Source: Kingdonia uniflora
Taxonomy: Eukaryota; Streptophyta; Magnoliopsida; Ranunculales; Circaeasteraceae
DNA length: 64,000 nt
NCBI GenBank assembly: GCA_014058105.1
Contig: JACGCM010002657.1
Location: 558,001-622,000, forward strand
Reading direction: 5' to 3'
Of this stretch, positions 58,660-64,000 are shown piece after piece (position 1 is the first letter of the stretch; each line of letters begins with the position of its first letter). The notes beneath the pieces are model-generated. The model ran no database searches, was not told the DNA's origin, and saw nothing but the letters and a program-made list of their open reading frames with translations. The translations under genes and the position numbers were made by a program.

Positions 58660-60051
58660 CTTCTTTACTAATTAGGTAATCAGCTTGACTTGGTTAAGTA
58701 TTTTTTAAAATGATTCGCTTAGGCGATTGTTGTTGGAGCGATTATTGATTTTTTATCCGAGACATGAAATTTCTACCGCTTCTATTTAATATTGCCAAAG
58801 AGATTTTCCCCTTCTTTGATTCATATCGCCAATCAATTCTAAAATTTTGATTGATGTTTACCGCAGCAACAAGTATGGGTTGATTATAGAGAAAATTATT
58901 GTATGGGGCTCAAAGTGGCCTAAAAATTATGTTTAGTACCTTCTAATTTTGAAAACTACGAATAGACCCTACCTTTAAACTTTTCTTGCATTTTATACCC
59001 TAAAATAATTTAATACCCCATTTACCCTTTCTTTAAGTTTTGGAACCAAGTGAAAGAGGTAGGTTTCCTCATAAAGTCGTACACAGGAACCCTCTTTCCT
59101 CCTAAAATTACGAATAAAACACCAACGTGAAAATTATCGATGTTTCCCTTTACAAAAAACTCTACATCAAAGTCCATCTATCAGAGATTAACTTTATAGA
59201 GCTTAACATCCTCGATTTTAATCAACGTGATACGGATGTTAAGAACATAAGAAACATAATCCATACCCGAGCTTTGCGATCTTCTGATTAAGCCAAGGTG
59301 TTACAAAAGGTATTTTCTTTCTCTATAGTGTGTATTGGGGAAAAAGTTTTACTCAGACGTGATTGTTTATTTTAAATTATAGTTCAAATTGGTATGAATT
59401 ACAGTAGATTGTAGGTTTATTGTAGTTCAAATTGGTGGGGGTTTCTCTTATTTGTAGGTTTACTTAAGAGTTTTGGCCTTTCATGAAACCTAACCCTTCC
59501 ATAAAACTCTCCATATTTCTAACTCAATAGTTATTATAGCTTTATCAAAGACGACTCAAGTTGATAAAACTCTAGGTTGATACTTCAAGGCCATAAAGTA
59601 TTCATCTCATAATGGCAATCAAAATTTGGAAGGATGGGTTTAGTTGGATGCCTAATGATCTTACAGAATATAATTATTAAATACATGTATTTTAAAATTT
59701 ATGATTGACTATTGACTACCACACATTGCTTTGGAACCATAGATTTCTTCTTCTTTTAAACCACTAATCATTAGCATATATTATTATAATTTTCCACCAC
59801 ACTTTGAGAATGTATTTTTTATTATTTAACTATTCATTTTTTTCTGATGTTATCATTAGCCTTAAGCTGGAAATGGAGACCCAAATTGACTTCATGGGAA
59901 ACATTATGCATGGTTGATTAGAAAGGTTTGTTTTAAAGTATTTCACGAACTTCATATTTGATTATGCATATAGTAAAGTATTAACTTGAAACTTCGTGTT
60001 TTTCCCTATTTGTATGTGACCAGTGATTATGATAGTGGCGTAAGTGAGGAC
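58660..60051. other. Non-coding stretch between T4 and T5
   Basis: AT-rich, no open frame or element ends that I recognise. It is the right flank of the T4 insertion site. Confidence 0.4.
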
Positions 60052-60650
60052 TGTAGGGGTTTATTCCTCGACCTCCCTACTAATCGAGTTCATTCAGTTC
60101 GAATTACCTCAATCTCAGGTTCACGCAATTTCAGCAAATAACATTTCAGTCAGACATTCTAACTAACCCCACGAACTAAATAAAAAACTATATCGAGTTA
60201 AAACCGGAAAACGTGATTCAGTCAAAGACATCTGTCTCCCACGAACTCGCCAGTTATTCATTCAACTGCCACTAACCACATTATTCGGGAGACGTGCTCT
60301 AGCACGACGAAGAGCTGTGGGAAAAACTTATAAAAATGAGAAGTTCCAGAAGAGACAGGTACCAGAAAAATTACTCAAGCTTTTTTTTTATGAGATCAAA
60401 GGCATTTATATATTCTAGAGATCACTTGTAATAAAAAAATCCACTTAAAGCTATAAATAGACTTTTACAAAAATCCCCCACACGAGGTCGTGGTTTTTTA
60501 CCTATTCAGAGATTTTACATGCTAAAACACTTGCTTCAATTTCTTGCTTTCCATTATGGTATTGTTATAGGATCATTGGTGTGATAGCTAATTCCTAATC
60601 GTATCAAGCTACAGAATTTTGCCATTACATCTGACGCCGTCTGTGGGAAA
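60052..60650 (+). repeat. T5 5' LTR and primer-binding region
   Basis: LTR 60052-60629 (578 bp), TGTAGGGGTTTATTCCTCG to GCCATTACA, with TATAAAAATG at about 60329. The primer region TCTGACGCCGTCTGTGGGAA follows at 60630-60649, close to that of T1. Confidence 0.9.
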
Positions 60651-60701
60651 GATTGCATACCCACAACATTCTAAGGCAGTCTTTCATTACAATTTTCAAC
60701 T

Positions 60702-61862
60702 ATGGTTTCTTCTAGACGACAAGCCGGAGGAACTCAGCCCAAAATTTTTGTGGATCCGGGACAACTCACCGAGTTTCGGGCGAATCTCCATGCCGAAGCA
60801 GAGAAACGCGCAGAGCTCGAACTTCAATTGACATATGATTGCAAGCTCCAAGAGAAGGAGCTCGATGCAGAAAGACAAGCTCGTTTGACAATGCTCAAAC
60901 GACACGAAGATCAGTTGACGACGATGCAGACTGCACTCGAGGCTCTGCAAAATACTCAGCAAACCCCTCCTGCCAGAGGCCGCGATCAACTTCCAGAGAC
61001 CTCCTACATCTCGGTAAGAGAATGGTTGGGACCAAGGGGGGTCACCAGTAAAGCAATCTCCAGAAATCTACCACATGGGCCACAACCCTCCGTTAACTTA
61101 AGAGGAGAAATCCAATCAGAAATATGCCGGGGTCACCAGATTCTCATTCGTCAGGAGGAAGACCAACGACCTCTCTGTCAAATTCTAGCATATGACCATT
61201 TGAGCAAAGGTACGGGGACTCATCGTTCCCTGCCTGCACGTCCAATAGTTCATATGGATCAACGAATTAAGGAGCTGATCGAGGCACAAGTTGTGGGAGC
61301 TACCAGCGACACCACGACGTTGTAAAGAAGTTTGATTGCCAAAAAACAGTTCGATATGGAAATACCGAAAGGTTTCCATACTCCCCAAATTCACAAGTAC
61401 AAAGGTACAGACCCGAAGGAGCATATCCTACAATACCGCGATTTATTAGGATTGTACTCCAATCTCAACCATATTCTTTGCCGACTGTTCGCCATAAGTT
61501 TACAAGAAGAGCCACTCTGATGGTTCCACTCTCTTCCTGAAGAATCTATCTACACGTTCGAGCAGCTGCAAAAACAGTTTATCAAAACATATGCCCACAA
61601 TAGAGTCAAAGAGGAGAATTTGTATTCTCTAATAGGTCTTAAACAGTCACAAGGGGAGAAGCTCAAAGATTTTACAAAGAAATTCCTAGAGCTTGTACGA
61701 AAGGTAGATAACCTCGACCAAAAGATAGTTGTGACCGCGTTCACCAATGCTCTCCGGCTCGATTGTAAAGCCAAGGAGTACTTATTCCTTAACAAACCTA
61801 CGACGTTGGAAGGGATGATCACCACAGTCAACGGTTACGTCGACTTAGAGACAATGATGTGA
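60702..61862 (+). pseudogene. T5 gag, one frame with two stops
   Basis: ATG 60702: MVSSRRQAGGTQPKIFVDPG, coiled-coil start (AEKRAELELQLTYDCKLQEK), TAA at 61323, then FDMEIPKGFHTPQIHKYKGT, DPKEHILQYRDLLGLYSNLN and EEPL, TGA at 61518, WFHSLPEESIYTFEQLQKQF, YSLIGLKQSQGEKLKDFTKK and VTAFTNALRLDCKAKEYLF. The whole stretch is one reading frame of 387 codons, lacking only the two stops to be open. The TGA stands where T1 and T4 have Arg before WFHSLP, consistent with CGA to TGA. Confidence 0.85.
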
Positions 61863-62104
61863 TGCCTGAATGACAAAAATCTACTAAGTCTCTCCTCTCC
61901 ACCAAATCCCCAGCTTCCGAACGGACCAGCGAGCCAAAGGAGGAACAAGGGGATCATAAACGTACCAAGGGAAATGCTGAATACCCTCAGAGAAGCGGCT
62001 CGCAGAACAAACCCGTACTCCCGAAGCTGAGCGTCCGAGTATCTGCACTTTTACCAATATTGTTAAAGGACCCGCTCTACCACGTCTCTCGACCACTGGA
62101 GCCC

Positions 62105-62955
62105 ATTGAGGGTCGGCCAGTTTGCTTGCACCACAAGGTAAATCACCATTCAACAGACAATTGTTTTTCTATATAGCGGATGCTCGAGCTCATTTTTAAG
62201 GAAGGGCGGATGCTCAAATACATCGTTGACCTGAAGTCATACCAGAATGGCAACTATAAGAAGCAGCTCGAGGTTATTCAGGTCAACGACAAGGCTGAGG
62301 AGAAGCATCTCTACAACATGCGCCTCAGTAACATGATCAAAATCAACCTGATTGGCAATTCCATTTGATCGAAGCGTAGAAGGCTCTCTGAATGTTGTGA
62401 TCTTACACCTCAAGACAAGGAAGCCAAACTTCTTCCCGAGTCAAGCAATCACAGGCTGGGAATCTCTTTCGAGGATTGCGATACTAGTCATGTCAAATTT
62501 CTACATCATGATGTGTTAGTCATTATGCTCAAGTTGAAGCAGTTTGTCATGCACAAAATGATGATCGATACTGGAAGCGGTATTGAAATTCTTTTTCAGA
62601 GTACAATCGACAAGATGGAATTGGTTGACCAAGTCATTCAGAGCGACACCGATATTTGCAGATTCAACGGCTCCCGAGAAGAATGAGTAGGCAAGATTAT
62701 CTTACCTATCATCGTAGGGGCAGCCACTATCGACGTCATTTTCTACGTCATCAATGCCAAGTCTCACTACCTTGGAATTATGGGCCGCTGTTGGATACAT
62801 AACATGGAAGCAATCGTTTCCACTTATCATCAAACACTCCGCTTCAAGCACGACAATGAAATTTACGAGATCCAAAGTAGCCAGAAACTTTCTCGAGCTT
62901 GTGAAAATACTGTCCCAAACATCCTCAATACTTTGGACAAATTTATCGCATAGCA
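62105..62955 (+). pseudogene. T5 gag zinc knuckle and aspartic protease
   Basis: CLHHKVNHHSTDNC at about 62123-62164 keeps the C-x2-H-x4-H-x4-C knuckle. TAG 62174 follows, then MLELIFKEGRMLKYIVDLKS, KKQLEVIQVNDKAEEKHLYN, SKRRRLSECCDLTPQDK and MHKMMIDTGSGIEILF, with the catalytic DTG at 62567-62575. The domain goes on through DTDICRFNGSREE, TGA 62684, VGKIILPIIVGAATIDVIF, ending near TAG 62953. Stops are few; the catalytic residues are present. Confidence 0.8.
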
Positions 62956-62965
62956 ATTACAGAAA

Positions 62966-64000
62966 ATGGATCACCTCGACGGCCAACCACCTAAAGAGGA
63001 ACCCACGAAATATGTCAACATTGATTGGCCTAGCAGAGGCACATTCATCAGAACTAAGTTGGTTCAACATGAGAAAGATGCTCTCATCCAGTTCCTGCAA
63101 CTCAATCGAGACAATTTTGCTTGGTCTTTCAAAGAAATGCCCGGAGTCGATCCAGCTATGGCTTGCTACAAGCTCGCCATCAACATCAACGCCCAAGAAG
63201 TCAAACAGAAACAGCGATGACTCTCACTACATCTTCGAGATGAAGTTAACACGGAGATCGAGAAATTGATCAAAGTGGGATTCATTCGATAAGCCAATAT
63301 CTAGACTGGATATCCAACATTGTCGTTGTCCCCTTAAAGAATGGAAAAGTTCGCGTTTGCGTAGATTTTACAGATCTAAATAAACACACCCCAAAAGACA
63401 GTTTCCCTCTTCCCAACATTTATCAGATCCTCGACTCCACTGCAGGGAACGGTCTCCTATTTATGATGGACGCAGCCTCAAGATACCACCAAATACCCCT
63501 TCTGGAAGAAGATCAAGAGAAGACAACATTTATCACTAAAAATGGCCTATACTGTTACAAAGTCATGCCCTTCGGGCTTAAAAACGCAGGGGCCACATAC
63601 CAATGATTGATAACTGCTATGTTCAAAGCTTACCTGGGAAAAATTATTGAAGTCTACATCGGTGATCTTTTGTGCAAAAGCATATAGTCTGAAAAGTACC
63701 TCTCAGATCTCAACACAATATTCAACACCCTTCGGTCTTATAGAATGCGTCTCAACCCAGATAAATGTTAATTCGGAGTACATTCTAGCCGCTTCCTAGG
63801 CCACCTCATCAGCAAGAAATGGATTGAAGCCGACCCAGATCAAATCCGCGCTCTCCTCGGCTTGCCTTCTCCAAAGACAATGAAAGACATCCAAAAACTT
63901 GCCAGCAAGATTGCCGCGATCAACCGTTTCATTTCCAAATCTTCAGGCTACTACCGATGGCTATTTTTGTTACTCCGAGGATATACCAAGCGAGGAAAGA
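62966..64000 (+). pseudogene. T5 reverse transcriptase, YIDD changed to YIGD
   Basis: MDHLDGQPPKEEPTKYVNID, NFAWSFKEMPGVDPAMACYKL, TGA 63218, then after a frameshift near 63290 LDWISNIVVV, NGKVRVCVDFTDLNKHTPKD, MMDAASRYHQIPLLEEDQEK, KVMPFGLKNAGATYQ, TGA 63604, and the catalytic motif EVYIGDLLCKS. In it the first Asp of the YIDD pair of T1 and T4 is Gly (GGT at 63661-63663). LNTIFNTLRSYRMRLNPDKC, TAA 63769, and the tether LASKIAAINRFISKSSGYYR follow to the window end. Confidence 0.85.

Larger units (their letters stand above)
60052..64000 (+). mobile_element. T5: Ty3/gypsy Tat-lineage retrotransposon, 5' part
   Basis: 5' LTR, primer region, gag, protease and RT in order, running off the window. 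It is the best preserved Tat copy here: one frame from gag start to gag end with only stop codons, intact zinc knuckle and protease DTG. The candidate target-site copy is AGGAC at 60047-60051. Confidence 0.9.

Noticed and set aside
61884..62153. 89-codon open frame on the - strand
   Set aside because: Opposite strand of the T5 gag C-terminus, without its own features.

Overview
The window is nuclear DNA of a flowering plant, probably a dicot. This is judged from plant-type CACTA, Helitron, LINE, Ty1/copia and Ty3/gypsy Tat-lineage elements, and from fragments of plant genes (a calcium-dependent protein kinase, an RMD5-type ubiquitin ligase subunit, and probably a plastid thioredoxin m). I see no intact host gene, rRNA, tRNA or CRISPR array. 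Almost everything is nested and decayed transposons, so most coding entries are pseudogenes. Exon limits and frames were read by eye.

Layout. (1) 1-9655: 3' part of a CACTA transposon on the + strand with a broken TNP2 transposase, a second En/Spm-type ORF, a LINE with an inverted 5' half in an intron, five 99-bp subterminal repeats and the terminal TAGTG. It sits in the RNase H region of Tat element T1 (9656-13738, -). T1 itself sits in the reverse transcriptase of a second gypsy element, T2 (13739-17248, -). (2) 17249-18423: unassigned. (3) 18424-23051: a decayed Ty1/copia element (-) with only its 3' LTR recognisable. (4) 23052-24679: unassigned, with a cluster of ACGT-core motifs and a hairpin. 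(5) 24680-33320: 5'-truncated Tat element T3 (+): integrase end, minisatellite, a multi-exon antisense gene, 3' LTR. (6) 33321-34191 and 44359-about 44523: one LINE reverse-transcriptase region split by a Helitron. (7) 34192-44358: a gene-capturing Helitron (-). (8) 44793-58654: complete Tat element T4 (+) with two LTRs and an ATTAT target-site duplication, carrying the same antisense gene and a LINE 3' end with poly(A). (9) 58660-60051: no gene seen. (10) 60052-64000: T5 (+), 5' LTR through reverse transcriptase, cut by the window end.

The most interesting object is the Helitron at 34192-44358. It has a TC start, a GATAG-loop hairpin and a CTAG end, and it lies at an A/T site. Removing it joins the flanking LINE halves in one reading frame. 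Inside, all on the Helitron's own strand, lie a thioredoxin-m-like first exon, a CDPK with introns, an RMD5 fragment fused close behind the CDPK EF-hand, and a casein-kinase-like catalytic-loop exon.

The second theme is the T3/T4 pair. Both carry a spliced antisense gene (coiled coil plus conserved blocks) between pol and the 3' LTR, the same minisatellite, and Lys in place of the integrase catalytic Glu. Dual RNase H domains (seen in T4) and antisense extra ORFs are known traits of Tat elements.
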